26,486 nt of DNA, from positions 1 through 26,486 of the forward strand of contig NW_014577468.1 in the NCBI RefSeq assembly GCF_000485595.1. The letters run 5' to 3'. Source of the stretch: Priapulus caudatus. Lineage: Eukaryota > Priapulida > Priapulimorpha > Priapulimorphida > Priapulidae. Shown here piece after piece: positions 9,846 to 20,936 of the stretch. The notes beneath the pieces are model-generated. The model did no database searches. It was not told the origin of the DNA and saw only the letters and a list, made by a program, of their open reading frames with translations. The stretch's first letter is position 1, and every line of letters starts with the position of its first letter. The translations under genes and the position numbers were made by a program.

Positions 9846-10140
9846 TTCGAACGCGGTTTGGCGGGACAGTAAGAGCGCGGCACGGATGCAGGGGGACCCA
9901 CTAACAAAGCGACTTCGTACTCGGGAGCGTCTGGACGAAACCAGCAGAGAGATACTACGGACGAGAAGATTGAGGCAGGAAGAAAGACACAGGAGGCAGT
10001 CGCTGGGCTGGAAGACCGCTGGCAAGGAAGACTGAAGAGGAGAGAGAGAAACGAAGAGGCGGGACGAGAGCGCGCAAGAGAGACGGAGGAAAGAGAGAGA
10101 AGAGAACGAGAGGGAGAGAGGCGGAAGGAAAGACGGGCAA
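9832..10140 (+). other. Purine-rich, Arg/Glu-rich leader or gag fragment
   Basis: Downstream of the primer-binding-like site, the + strand is strongly purine-biased (GAGA/GGAAAGAGAG tracts at 9990-10140). A 67-codon frame at 9832-10035 and the sequence beyond it would encode a highly charged Arg/Glu-rich peptide. Such stretches occur at the start of gag in some LTR retrotransposons, but purine tracts give the same composition by chance. The mirror copy (about 14970-15240) has the complementary CTCTCT tract and would encode a similar charged peptide on the minus strand. I would not call a protein with confidence. Confidence 0.3.
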
Positions 10141-11887
10141 TGCCGGGGCGACGCGACGGATGACCGAAGCAGACCCGGCGCGGAGGCAGATGCGCTGGCG
10201 GTAAATAAAAACTTCGCGCGTGATGCTAAAGCTGTTTACGTGTCGGCCTGAACGTCCGGGCTAAAGTAAATCTGAGCGGATTTGCCCTGTTGCAGCCATT
10301 AGTAAGTGGAGCGCGACAGGTTTGTGGCGATTAATAGACGATATAGTGTGCATAAGGTATCCGAGATGCGGTTACACGGGCGAGACGGAGTGATAGCCGT
10401 GCACGACAGTATGTGATAGGAAGGGCGAAGAGTGCCCTTAGCGCCCGGGACGAACTAATTCCGTCACGCGTTACGTTTAACAGCAATGTAAAAGAGGTTA
10501 GCAGTACCCGCGGGCTAAAGTTATCGTCGTTGGGCTGTTAGAAGACTATAGCGCTATACATAGTCCGAGAGAAGACCTACGGCGGGATTTCTGTGGCAGG
10601 ATATATAACGCTGGAAATGGTCCTCCACATAACGGTCAGGGAGCACGTATATAGATACGCGCTTCGGATGCCTGGTCAAGCGAGGCGGCTACTAATACTG
10701 GCCTACCCTGAACATAATAAGTATTCGTTCAGTCACCCCCATAATGAAGGCAACAGTGATAATCGTATAGATATAAGTTATGCACGGGTGAATAGTTGGA
10801 TACTATAGAAGGCTGGCAACAGCGGTAAGGCGGAGAGGCGATAGGCCGGCGGAGAGTGATAGTGAGTGGAGATGTGAACGGGAAGTGAGCGGGCAGAGCG
10901 TGGATGAATCAGAGGTAGGGTGTAGCGGAAGCGAGGTGTGTGAGTGGGACAATATAATGATGCCATGTAATACAGTGAAACGAGTGAGAGCAGTTGTGGT
11001 GTTGCTGTTTACATATCGCATAGCATATTATATTGAATATTGAGTATGGGTAGCCAGGATTTAAATAGATTTGTAAATATTGTGTGGCAGAGTCTCTATT
11101 TTTATTATTCTTAATGGGTTGTGTGGACTTAGCTTTTGCTTATAGGTATCGTATAAGCAAATGTCTAAAGTTAGTATCGGGGACTCAATAGCGAATATGA
11201 GATGAGCAAGAGGTGTTAATTCTTGGGGTAAATGGCTTTGTGCTTATTAGGTGTGAATGCGGCGCGGGCAGGTTTGGAGGATGGGCAGGCCAGATGTTGT
11301 AAGCTGGTATCGATGAGTGTGGAGTAAGCAATATTGAGAGGTAGGAGGTGCGAGGAGGGCTAGTATAGGGTGGCCAGGGGGGTTTTAAAAGAAGGAGTCG
11401 TGTGAGGGTGAGGTATTACGAATACTCTGGGTCTAATTTATGGCGGTTCACACATACATTGAAAGGGCATATGTGTCATTAGTGAGTAGTCTCGTGGTTG
11501 GTATTGGAGTGCTACGTACTGCTTGAGAAGTTGTTGTGTTCAGTGATGTTTATTGGTAGTCTATTTTCTTACATTTGGTATTATTTCGTAGTTTGTATTG
11601 CAGAAGTGTGATGTGTTGGGGTATGCAAGAAGAGGCCGTCGTATGTTATGTGTAGTTTTTCATCGATATATTAAGCAATTAAAGGTTTAGGGATCTATGG
11701 TGGCTTCGGCATTCGGTCAAAGCAATTCGTGCATGAGAGGCGAGGGAGTGGTTAGTGGAGTGATGTGTGCAGAGAGGGCTTGGGTGCTGATCCACAGGTG
11801 CGCAGGTGTCGTGATTAGAGGAGTGTCACGTGATGGAATTCTTGGTTCGCAAATTTGTAGCGCAGCGCCGTAGCTGAGAGTGTAGTT
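10141..11887. other. Anonymous DNA, C-poor on the + strand, no gene found
   Basis: About 1.75 kb with no recognisable gene. From about 10800 to 11720 the + strand is rich in G and T and poor in C, with repeated GTGTGG, GAGGTAGG and AGGGTG words. The mirror 13250-14300 has the reverse bias. 10568-10650 aligns with 14445-14540, including CCTCCACATAAC, and 11225-11470 aligns with 13580-13805, including TGTTGTAAGCTGG. Neither looks coding. Confidence 0.5.
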
Positions 11888-12260
11888 GCCGCGGCCGGCG
11901 GCGGGGCGTAGACCGCGGGCGGCGGCGGCCGCACGATCGGTGCGCGCCGGGCGGACCCGGCGCAGATAGGGCCTGTGGCGCCGGGGGTGGCGTGTGACCG
12001 CGTGGCGCGCGAGAGAGCGGCGCGGGTCGCGTAGTACGGGGCGCGCCGGCGCGAGATAGGTGCGCCGGTTGGGCGTAGTACGCGGGCAGGCGGTGGCGAG
12101 GATAGTGTGCGCCGAGGTGCGATTGAGCGGCTGGCGGCGTAGATGTACACGCCGGCGGGTGGACACATGAACACGCAGCGAGTCGCGCCGGCTGCTGCGC
12201 ACGCGCGCGCGGTGCGCACGGGTGTGGGGCGGTTCGGCCGCAGGCGCGCCAGGGGTAGCG
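11888..12260 (+). repeat. GC-rich minisatellite, left of centre
   Basis: Degenerate tandem units of about 40-50 bp recur around GCGAGATAG/GCAGATAGG/GAGGATAGTG words near 11962, 12010, 12050 and 12095, separated by GGCGCGCCGG and GCGTAGTACG words. The first part (11890-11950) is almost pure GC and has no clear partner in the right arm. Open frames across this block come from GC bias. Mirror copy: 12860-13200. Confidence 0.6.
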
Positions 12261-12499
12261 GCCGGCACGGGCCGAGGAAACGTAAGGGCCGCTCACGCAG
12301 GAGCGTGCAGGCATGTAGCCTGCGCATGGTAGGAGGTTTGAGGTGACGCTCGAGCAGTGAGCTAGCAGCGCGCGCATCCCGCAAGTGCGACGCGAGAGGC
12401 TGCACGAGGTGGCTCGTTGGTGAGAAGCAAAGCGCGCAACACATGTAGTTACTTTTTGCAGGTGCGGTTTGTATGGACTGGGTGTGAGCAGCCAGGGGC

Positions 12500-12640
12500 C
12501 ATGTGTAGATCTCTCTCAGCAGGCGAACACCCGCGGGGCGCGCCGCGCGGGGGCGCGGGGCGCGCTGGCGCGCCGGGGGGGGCGGGGCGGGGGCGTGGGC
12601 GGAACTGTAGAGAGTGGGAAGAAAAAGAGAAGAGATTTAC
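12500..12640. other. Centre of the palindrome, GC-rich
   Basis: The arms converge here. GGCCATGTGTAGATCTC at 12499-12515 faces the complement of 12626-12643, and between them lies a G/C block (12532-12605) that is itself partly self-complementary (GGCGCGCC at 12538-12545 and GCGCGCC words near 12568-12576). There is no unique spacer between the arms beyond this block. A hairpin-forming, GC-rich turn-around is what one expects at a fold-back junction, whether formed in vivo or during library preparation or sequencing. Confidence 0.7.
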
Positions 12641-12859
12641 ATGGCCGCTGTTAAAAACTACTACCACCGCTACTGAGAAAGTAATACACTCCCTTGCGCG
12701 GCTGTGGTTCTAAACCAGAAGCACTGCATTGCGTGACTTTAGTCTAGGCTGCTAGCTGGATGTCGCGCGTAGACTAAAATCCTATGGAGCTAATCCTGCG
12801 CTCGCCCTGCGAGTGGACCGGCTAGCTGATGCCGGCTCGTGGCGCCTACTCGCCTGGCC

Positions 12860-13200
12860 GCCGCCCCCGGCGAACGCCCCACAACACCGTCCACCCGCGC
12901 GGCCAGCCAGCCGCCAGCGCTGCGCCGCGTGTTCTGTCACCGCCGGCGTGTTACCATCTAGCCCACGCGCACACGCACCCTGCGCGCACACTATCTCGCC
13001 CACCGGCCGCGTACATACGCCACCACGCGCGCGCAAGCACTACTCTCGCCGCCGGCGCCGACTACGCACGCCCCGCGCACACTATCATGCGCCGCGCGTA
13101 CCCACGCACCCCCCGCGCCACACTATCTCGCGCGTCGGCGCGCACCAATTCGCCGCCCCGCGCCCGTACTACGCTACTCCCCGCGCCACAAATCAAGGCC
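12860..13200 (-). repeat. GC-rich minisatellite, right of centre
   Basis: Mirror of 11888-12260. CACACTATCTCGCC-type words recur with starts near 12988, 13038, 13079, 13119 and 13167, a spacing of about 40-50 bp, separated by CCGGCGCGC and CGTACNNACGC words. Units are too degenerate to give one consensus. Overlapping frames here are compositional. Confidence 0.6.
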
Positions 13201-14969
13201 TGCCGCTACACCGTCCACAGTTTGAACCAAAATCCATAGACACTCTTAATACAACATGGATGTGATACACAAGCCTTTGAAAATCAGATCCCCAGCTAAC
13301 CACTCTGAATCATGAATGCCACCGCATGCTTGACCCGAATGCAAGCCACGCATGATCTAAACTGTTAATTGCTAAATAATATCGACGAAAAACTATCCAA
13401 TAACACACGTTCTTCCTTGCAAATACCGCCCCAACACAACACCTTGAATACAGTAAAAGGACGGAAATAAGATAGCGAGATGGCAAGGAAAATAGATACC
13501 CATAACGGAGGCACGGATGAAGAAAAATTTCCGCAGAGAGGTCACTAGCTCCATCCACAACGATGGTCGCAAACTAATGACGGCATATGCGCTTCAATGC
13601 ATGTTTTGCCGGCCCGATGAAATTGACAACCCAGGTGATTGCGTAACTACCCCCTCACCCTCAACGATGCTTTAAAACAACAGCCTGCCACGTATAATAT
13701 GTATGAATATATATATATTAATGCTTCACTCAATCATCATGCTTCCAGCTTACAACATCTCTGCAATCCTAAACGCGCCGGGATTCACACCTAATAACAA
13801 AAAGCCATTTAAACCCCCAAATTCACATCTTTGCTACATCTATATTCGGTGCTATGCGTCCCGATACTAATTAGAACACTCTTGCTATATATAGCCTAAT
13901 ACTTGCAAAAGTAAATCAACAAAGTTAAGAGGTAATAGAAAAAAACATAGGCAGACTGCAACCCACAAGTTATTTGAGCAATCTATTAGAAGATATGGTT
14001 GAGCGCGCATACTCACTCATTCCTGATACGTAGATGCTATCGACTATGTTAAGCCAGCAACATAACCACTGGCCACGTCGTTGTACTGTATATAAGCTCA
14101 TGCCTATTAACGTCATATACAACATGTCCTAACTAAATAATATTATACTCTGCCTTATTCAGCGCGCACATTCTTCCCGCCAAATATAAAATAACTGCAT
14201 CTGTGCTTGGCCATTACCCGCGATTGCCGCCGCAGCCTTACTGATAGTCATGTCCCAACTAACACCCGGTGCAGTGAACTAGTGATAGTCATACGGAATT
14301 CATCCCTACTGTGCTCTTCAGTTGTGGGCTGAGCTGAAGGAATTCTATATTGTTCAGGTTAGCCGCTGAAGTATCTAGGGTGCTACACATCGAGGGCGCT
14401 ATCTATAGTCACGTTGCCCCGAGCCGGCGGCCCCCGGCGCCCGCCGCACGTGACACGGTTATGTGGAGGGATTCCCAGCCGTATATAGTCGCCTGCCACA
14501 GCAACAGCCCGCGTAGTCTCTTCTCGCTCGAATGTGTACGCGACTTGTCTTTACAGAGACCAGAACTTGAGGCCGCGTATGCTAACGCTAGCTTTACCAT
14601 GCGTAAGAAGCGTACTACGCGTACGCGGAATAGTTCGCGTAAGGGCCCGTGCTCCGCCCTTGATTCACACGCGTGCCGACGGCGTATGGCGATCTTAGCG
14701 CGCCGCTGTAACGCGTCTACTAGATAGGCTATGCGACACTAATACAGCTCGTCTATTGATCGCACAAACGCGTCCGGCGCTCCCACTTGACATAATCGGG
14801 TGGCAACAGGCAAGTATCGTCAGTCATGACGCTCTTAGCGAGCAGGCGACCAGTCAAGAGCAGCGGTTAAGCACAGCGCATTTTTTGGTTACGGGCGAGT
14901 CTTGTCGGGCTGTTGTCGGCGTGCGGCGCCATTGGCTTGCTGTTGTTGCCTGGGGAGCTCGTCGTCTGC
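13201..14969. other. Right-arm anonymous DNA, mirror of 10141-11887
   Basis: No gene seen. The stretch is C- and A-rich on the + strand, with a short TA run at 13706-13719. It is the reverse complement of the left-arm C-poor region. A GC-rich block at about 14416-14450 splits sequence that is contiguous in the left arm near 10640. Confidence 0.5.
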
Positions 14970-15290
14970 GGGGCGGGCGGGGGGTCCCTCGTCGTCTGCT
15001 CTCTCTCTCTCTCCCTCCGTCTACTCTTGCGCTCTGCGTTCCGCTCTTCGTTTCTCTCTCTGGCTCCTAGTCTTGTCTTGCGCAGGCCGAGTTTACACGC
15101 AGAGCGACTTCCTCCTGTGCGTGCTGCTCGGGCGATGCTCGGACAGGGGGGGGTCTTCCTTGGCTGTAGAATCTTCTGTGGTTCGTGCGCCTCGTGAATC
15201 GTTTGTATGTAGCATCCTGCGTTATGTCCGCAAAAAAATAACCCGGTTCGAACTGTCGATGGCACCCAAAATGTAACGTAAGGCGTGATT
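14970..15290 (-). repeat. Mirror copy of the leader and primer-binding-like site
   Basis: The reverse complement of 9815-10140. The CTCTCTC tract at 15000-15062 mirrors the purine tract, and 15245-15279 mirrors the T-loop-like and LTR-end sequence. A 158-codon minus frame (14867-15343) runs across LTR, primer site and leader and therefore cannot be a normal element protein. Confidence 0.5.
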
Positions 15291-15459
15291 TTAATCCCCC
15301 GTTCAAAGTTGGATTTGTTAGAGATAAAGAACGGAAACTCCAAAGCAGTTGGGGGTGTTTAGGCAAAAAAAGTCTTTTAGTTGTTTCCTCAATAGTCGCA
15401 CCCCTCGCGCGTGCGCGCAGAAGGCACGCATCCGCGTGACCCGCACACTCTCGTCAGTG

Positions 15460-15707
15460 GCAAATGAGCGCCGGCCCCGGCCGGCGGGCGGGGTCGGGGG
15501 CGCGCCGGCGCGCGGCCGGCGAGCCCGCCCGCGGCCCGTCCCGGCGCGCGGCGGGCGACGCCGTGCGCGGGCGCGGGGCGGCCGGGCCGGGCCGCGGGCG
15601 GGCCGCGGGCGCCGGGGCCGTCGCGCCGCGGTGGTGGGGTCGGCCGGGCGCGGTTGGTGGGGGGGGGGGGGGGTGGTGGGGTGGTGGTGGGGGGGTGGGG
15701 TGGCCTG
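15460..15707. other. GC-only and poly-G block unique to the right arm
   Basis: About 248 bp of nearly pure G and C, ending in a G15 run (15659-15673) and GGTGG repeats. Flanks on both sides match contiguous left-arm sequence around 9640-9650, so this is an insertion relative to the left arm. It has no gene, no terminal inverted repeats and no target duplication that I can see. Frames through it are compositional. Confidence 0.8.
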
Positions 15708-17054
15708 CCCCTGTTCAATCAAGAACCTTCCATTATATCGTTTCTACAAGAAAATCATCGCAGCGCGCGCGACAACCACACCCGCTGCAAGCACAATACA
15801 GCAAGCAACTGAGCTTGCTCACCGATTTCTCGTCCCATCGATGCGATACTACGATCAAAGCGCGCGTGCCGCCGGGACTCCCGCATGTGATTCAGAGCAC
15901 CGGTCGCGGACATTTTCTATAATGCACCGCAACTGACGGATTTCGGTAACATGACTGCAAAGCCACAACTTGTAGCACGAGGGGCGATCCTAGCGCCTAG
16001 CGGTAGTTAGGCCCATGAAAGTGAGTATGGGGCGCGAGGCCCGGAGCGGTGTTGGGGCGGAAGCAGTGGGGGCCGTGGAAGGGTTGTAGTGGGGCGCGAG
16101 TGAGAGGTGAAGGTTGGTGGAGCGCCGTACTTAGTTAGCTCGCGCTAAATTGTGTCTGTAATCAAATCGCGTGCACACGTACCTCAAACCCAGTTTTCGA
16201 ACTCGTAGCGTACGTAACTCCGTACGTAAACGGAATAGCGGTGACTTTGAGTTATATCAGGCGTTCACACCGAATAATGGCATAGTGTAGTCTATATGAG
16301 CAATAAATCCGTATAATGGCTCGGCAATTGGGTGGGGGCGCAGTGAGGGGGCATAGAGTTCATGATGAGCGGCGTGTATAGGCTAACAGCAGATTGTTCA
16401 GACGTGTCCGCTATATCGCGTACAAGACACGTAGTAACAGGGGCCGCGCAACGTTTTCAAAGTGGGGGCTCCAATTGAGAGAATGAAGCGACCGCAATGG
16501 CCGGGGGCTGAGGTTTATGGGCGGCGAAGCCGCACAAGCGAGGGAGCCAGGCAACCGAAGCGGGGGTGGTGCGGCAGGAAGCGATTTTTCAATTTTTGCA
16601 ACTGAAATGGGGGATGACAGGGGGGGGGTAGATCTCAATCAAGCTGCGTACGCAAAATGTAGTTGCGTAAAGTCTGTGTGTACGCAATTCGGACGTTGTA
16701 GTTGGCGATTTCATCAAGACGCAGTTAATGTATGGTAACATTTGCGTACGATTTCGGCGGTACGGCACAGAGGCGGGAATGGGCGGCGTGGGAGGCGATT
16801 CGATTCAGGCTAAGAGAGAGTTTACGGGGTGAAACCGTGGTTGCGGTAACGTTACACGAGCTGACGAGGTGCCGGGTAAACCACTGCGGAAATTTCCGCA
16901 GGTGTTTCCAGGCATACCGCAGCATACATAATTTGTATGAGAAAACAGTTTATAGAAATTCATACTCAACTAAAAATAAATAAATAATGTAACCATACTA
17001 CACAGACCGGCCGCGCCTGTTGACGCGCGTTTATGTCATAGCTGGCATGTTTTC
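15708..17054. other. Right-arm anonymous DNA, mirror of about 8276-9640
   Basis: No gene seen. Reverse-complement matches to the left arm run throughout, best at 16400-16510. The G9 run at 16620-16628 corresponds to C15 on the left. Confidence 0.5.
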
Positions 17055-18340
17055 GTTATATAGCCGATGTGTCGTATCAGGTTAGCGCCGGTACGTGCAC
17101 ACAGCACACACGTGTACGTGCACACACGCACTTGTAGCAGTGCACCGGCACGCAACGTGTTAGCGTGTACACGCAGCGAAGCGCAACACGGTGCACAAGC
17201 GACGCAGCCGCACTTGTACGGTGTACACGCGGACGGCAACCGCACGGTGTACGTAGCAGCGAGCGCCTACGCACCGAACAGTGTGCGGGTACGGTGTGAC
17301 CGTGCAACACTGACGCACTAGGCGACATTGTAAGCGTTGCGGACACGCAGGCGAGGCACGTGGTACGTGAGCACACGCACGCACGCACATGTACGTGACA
17401 GTCTTCACGTACAGCAAGCACGCGACGCATGAGGCGTGTACGTACCACACCACGCAGCGCCGCCGCACCCGGCGTCGTACGTGCACGCACGCACGCGGGG
17501 CACCCGGGGCCCGCAGGACAGCGTCACAATCACTGCACGGCACGTGTAAGCGTGCGCACGCACCCTCGCGGGCGGCTGAGGCCCGCCCGGACGGGGTACA
17601 CCAGCGGCTACGCACCGTCAGCTGTAGCGTGCAGCGACCGCACGTACGTCGTACCGTCGCACACCACACGACGCACCGGTGCCGAGACATGCACGGCAGC
17701 GGGTGCGCACATGCCACGCACGCACGCACCAGCCACGCGACACGTGCACATGCCACCACGCATCGTCGTACCGTAGCACGCGACGCCACGTGGACGCGTG
17801 CGCACGAGCTGCACGCAGCGCGGGCACGGGGCTGGGCTGGGGGCCCGTCCACGCACGGGCGGGAGCGGGCCCCGTGTTACGGTTAAGGCAGCACCACTGC
17901 CAGCGCCTACACGGGCCGTAAGCGTCGACCAGCGCACGCCCCCCGCGCGACGCCAACGCACATTTGTACGTGACAAACGCACCGCCACACACCGGCCGCC
18001 CCGTGCTCGTACACACGCGCCGCACGCACGGTGTAGCGGTACAGCACGGCCTACGCACCGGGCACGTGTAGCGTGTCACACGGCCACAACACAGGACGTA
18101 CGTCTACGCTGCACACTCACGCGCACGCCTGTAACGTCGCGAGCAACACGCAACGCCTCGGTACCGTGCAGCACACGAGCGCACCACAACGTGCCACCCC
18201 ATTGGCAACCACGCACAGCACAGCAGCCACGTGTACGTGCAGCACGCAGCCGCACGCCACCGACCCCCGCCGACCCGAAGTGCACCCCGAGGACCCCTCG
18301 TCGAGCGCTAGCACATCGCAGCCAGCCGCTGCCACGTAGT
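17055..18340 (-). repeat. GCACGCAC/GTAC-word satellite, mirror of 7215-8275
   Basis: The same word set as the left satellite in reverse complement (GCACGCAC, ACGTACACG, CGGTGTACACG). 17209-17227 is an exact complement of 8133-8151. The block is about 1.29 kb against 1.06 kb on the left. Long overlapping frames on both strands are compositional. Confidence 0.85.
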
Positions 18341-20247
18341 ACGTGTCGCTGCTTTCATGACATGTTGAAGCGCAAGTCATCACAAACGAAAAGATGTGGA
18401 ACACTACACATCCCCCAGCACCCCATGTAGAGCAGCGAGCTATGACGAGGCTACATGCGTTATAAATACAAGAGAAGAGCGTCAGTGCCTTGTTCTTATG
18501 CGGTATGTTTGCCGCACAGTGTGATTGTTTCATTGCTAGGCACGCCCTTGCAAAACCAGCGCCAGCAGGCCCTACCGGCAAGGCGTCAGTGGATTTACAC
18601 TGGAGTTCAGTCAACATTTGGTATCGCAGGCTGCTACGTGGCTGCGTATTGATCGTAATCCGCACCTACGAGGCTTGCGCTACGTACTGTCGTGAAACTT
18701 GCGGTGCTAGCCAGCCGAGGAGGTACGAGCTTGTACCGGAGACGTTGGCATCGCCCGCACGTCCGCGGGGCGCGCCCTGGTGTACCATCGAAGGCGTGAA
18801 AATTGTCAAATTTTTAAATGGAAGAAAAACGGATAAGGTGGAACGCACGCGTTTTTGATCAGCGATGCCCGTCGCGAGGTGGGTACCCATCGTCTCCCAC
18901 CCTACTCCAGGTAAGTGACTGAGGTACATTTGCACCTCAACTCAGGTGAGATCAGTAAGAAAAGAAAGAGAGCATGTGCCGTCGACCTGATATCGTGTAA
19001 AGCACTCTAGTACCAGTCACTGCGACTCAGCTTTAGTCTTTAGGTGAGTCTCATGTCTGCACAAGCCAGTTGGTTGGACCTTTGAGAAACCAAGCTGCTA
19101 GATACTCCTACATCCTCTAGAGAGAACGTCCCATCCACTATTTATTAGATTCACCAAAAGACTAAGAACTTAAAAAGTGCGCAAACTCACAACTAAAGAA
19201 AACACGACTGAGAGTAGAGAGGGAGTAGTACTACATACAAACCTCATACGCCTGCGATCTACGCGGGTCCTAATGTTCCGGCCGGCAGGTGAGCGTGGCG
19301 CGGACGTTACCTCTGGTACCGCCGCGCATACGCCGCGGCCTACGTTACAGGCGTGCGTAGCGCCTGCGGTGCCTGCGCCGTGACCTTAAGCTGGAGGCGT
19401 CACGCGTCGCGCTACCCGCGAGTCTATAGTACAGCTGTGTGCATGAAGTGCAAGTGACGGTGAGCTGACTGTATTGCGACCGCTCGATCGGGAGCGCGTC
19501 CGGAAGCGGACAGAAGGAGTGTCCCCACGGCCCGGCGGCCCGCAGTCGGCCACGGCTGATGTGGCCACGCCCAAATACGGCGCGGCTGGCGCGACGGTGC
19601 TCTGTTGTCTATCATGGCAGGCTGACAGGCTAGCGAAAACTTCCGTCAAAACCTATGCTAATTCCTGTTCGCGGACGCTGAGCAGATGGAGAGAGATGTG
19701 ATAAATCACTCTCCTTTCCGCTCTTTTCCCCTTCGTATCCTGCCTTCATTCTCCTCTTCCTCTTTTCTTCGCACTTTCTTTAACCGCGACCTCATATAGA
19801 ATAGTCATATAGACACTAATTCTTCGCTCCCGCCCCGCCCCCCCCCCCCGGTACCCGCTTACCGCCTGTCATCCGCTGCACTACGCCATACGAAGTACAT
19901 ACGAAACGGACTACTCTTGCTCCACCGATAGCTGTACGCGTTTCCGAACCGAGTCACGCTATAAGTGAGTCCGTTCACACAAACGGGAATTTTTTTTTAG
20001 CGTAAGTAACGAACGAAACTGGTCGTCACGTGCACATACATACAACAGCGCCATGTGCCTATCAGAACCCATCCCTGTCCCATCTCATCCTGTAAATGTC
20101 AAGGCCAGCACCGCCTTCTTCGCAGATCAAAGAACACACACGCCGAACGCACCACACGTGACGCGCCTGATCTACTGACGTCGCCACCGGGTAAACCGAT
20201 TTGCGTATTTATCGCCTGCGCGACCCTGCCGTGGCTGTGGCGATAGC
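18341..20247. other. Right-arm anonymous DNA, mirror of about 5542-7214
   Basis: No gene seen. 19161-19195 mirrors 6460-6489. The C12 run at 19838-19849 mirrors the G run at 5887-5897. Frames of up to 122 codons have no recognisable domain and no open counterpart in the left arm. Confidence 0.5.
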
Positions 20248-20936
20248 TGTCTTGGCTAGTGAATATAGAACCCGTTAACAATTCGAGACCCTGTCTCGCT
20301 GCAGCAACTTGACCCGTGCCGCGGCTTTCGACTTTCGGCCGCAACGGTAACTCAATAAGGCTTGCCACCGCGTGATACCTTTTGTGAGGACGGCTCCCCC
20401 GCGTCGGCTGCCCCTGTGCCGCGAGACTCGCGTCCCGGCAAGATTCGCCGCGCTAGCGGCAGGACCAACACACCTCTCAGCGCGACGCTTCGCTGTATCC
20501 GTCTAATCCATCTGGGTTCAGGCGGCAACGCGGCTAAATTTCCCATACTTACTCCCATGGTGCATATAGCTGAACCTTATTGGGTCACACCAAAAGCACA
20601 GCTAATAGTTGTGCAAACCTGCTGTCCTGCAATTTTGTTTTTTTAATCGTCCCAGCACACCTACGCAGTCCTTACGATACAACTTTGCCCAGAATAGGAT
20701 CCTATATAGAGAATGACTGGGGATCGTGCGAAGCAGCGTGTCGGCACGTTAACCTTGCACCTTCCCGCGCGCGCGCGCCGCATCAAATGGCTCATTGGAG
20801 TTCATAATGCCGATACCGCAGACTTCCGATTAGTATACAATCTCAATAATGCTATCAGCGTGTAAAGTGCTTTAAGGCCGCATCATGCTGCTGCCTGGCT
20901 GAGGTAAAACAAGCCTAAACTGAGCACTGCGCAGTC
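20248..20936 (+). repeat. Mirror copy of LTR2
   Basis: The reverse complement of 4947-5541. It starts with TGTCTTGGCTAGTGAATATAG, matching the LTR2 start with added bases. It contains the ACACCTCTCAG, TATCCGTC and CATCTGGGTT counterparts at 20470-20520 and ends with the TGCGCAGTC counterpart near 20935. It is 689 bp against 595 bp on the left. Confidence 0.6.

Larger units (their letters stand above)
121..12570 (+). repeat. Left arm of window-wide imperfect palindrome
   Basis: Every tested segment of this stretch has a reverse-complement partner, in the same order, in 12571-26486. Anchors (left / right): 268-296 / 26295-26325; 1762 / 24475; 2731-2740 / 23401-23410; 3383-3404 / about 22645-22675; 4790-4834 / 21076-21120; 5293 / 20516; 6480-6489 / 19161-19170; 8133-8151 / 17209-17227 (perfect 19-mer); about 8911 / 16478; 9643-9725 / about 15380-15462; 9828-9855 / about 15245-15270; about 10047 / 15062; 10568-10650 / 14445-14540; 11225-11470 / 13580-13805; 12148 / 12953; 12499 / 12643. 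Identity judged by eye is about 75-95% depending on the patch. The left arm is about 12.45 kb against 13.9 kb on the right. It carries the better-preserved copy of the gag gene and of the LTR hairpin. Confidence 0.93.

Noticed and set aside
10860-11720. Degenerate telomere-like GT-rich tract
   Set aside because: No runs of TTAGG, TTAGGG or another regular telomeric unit. The G/T richness is irregular.
11717-12444. Three overlapping minus frames of 183-209 codons
   Set aside because: They run through GC-rich minisatellite. Ala/Arg/Pro-rich products in several phases at once indicate composition and not coding.
15240-15290. Possible tRNA gene, because of a GGTTCGAA T-loop-like motif
   Set aside because: No acceptor, D or anticodon arm is visible. 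The motif is better explained as the tRNA-complementary primer site of an LTR element.
14867-15343. 158-codon minus-strand frame with an Arg/Glu-rich part
   Set aside because: It crosses an LTR end, a primer-binding-like site and a purine tract. The left-arm counterpart does not keep the same frame.
15349-15936. 195-codon plus frame through the GC block
   Set aside because: It depends on the 248-bp unmatched GC insert, and its Gly/Arg/Ala-rich sequence is compositional.
17036-18430. Overlapping frames up to 230 codons in the right-arm satellite
   Set aside because: Mirror of the left satellite with the same compositional cause. The frames do not correspond between arms.
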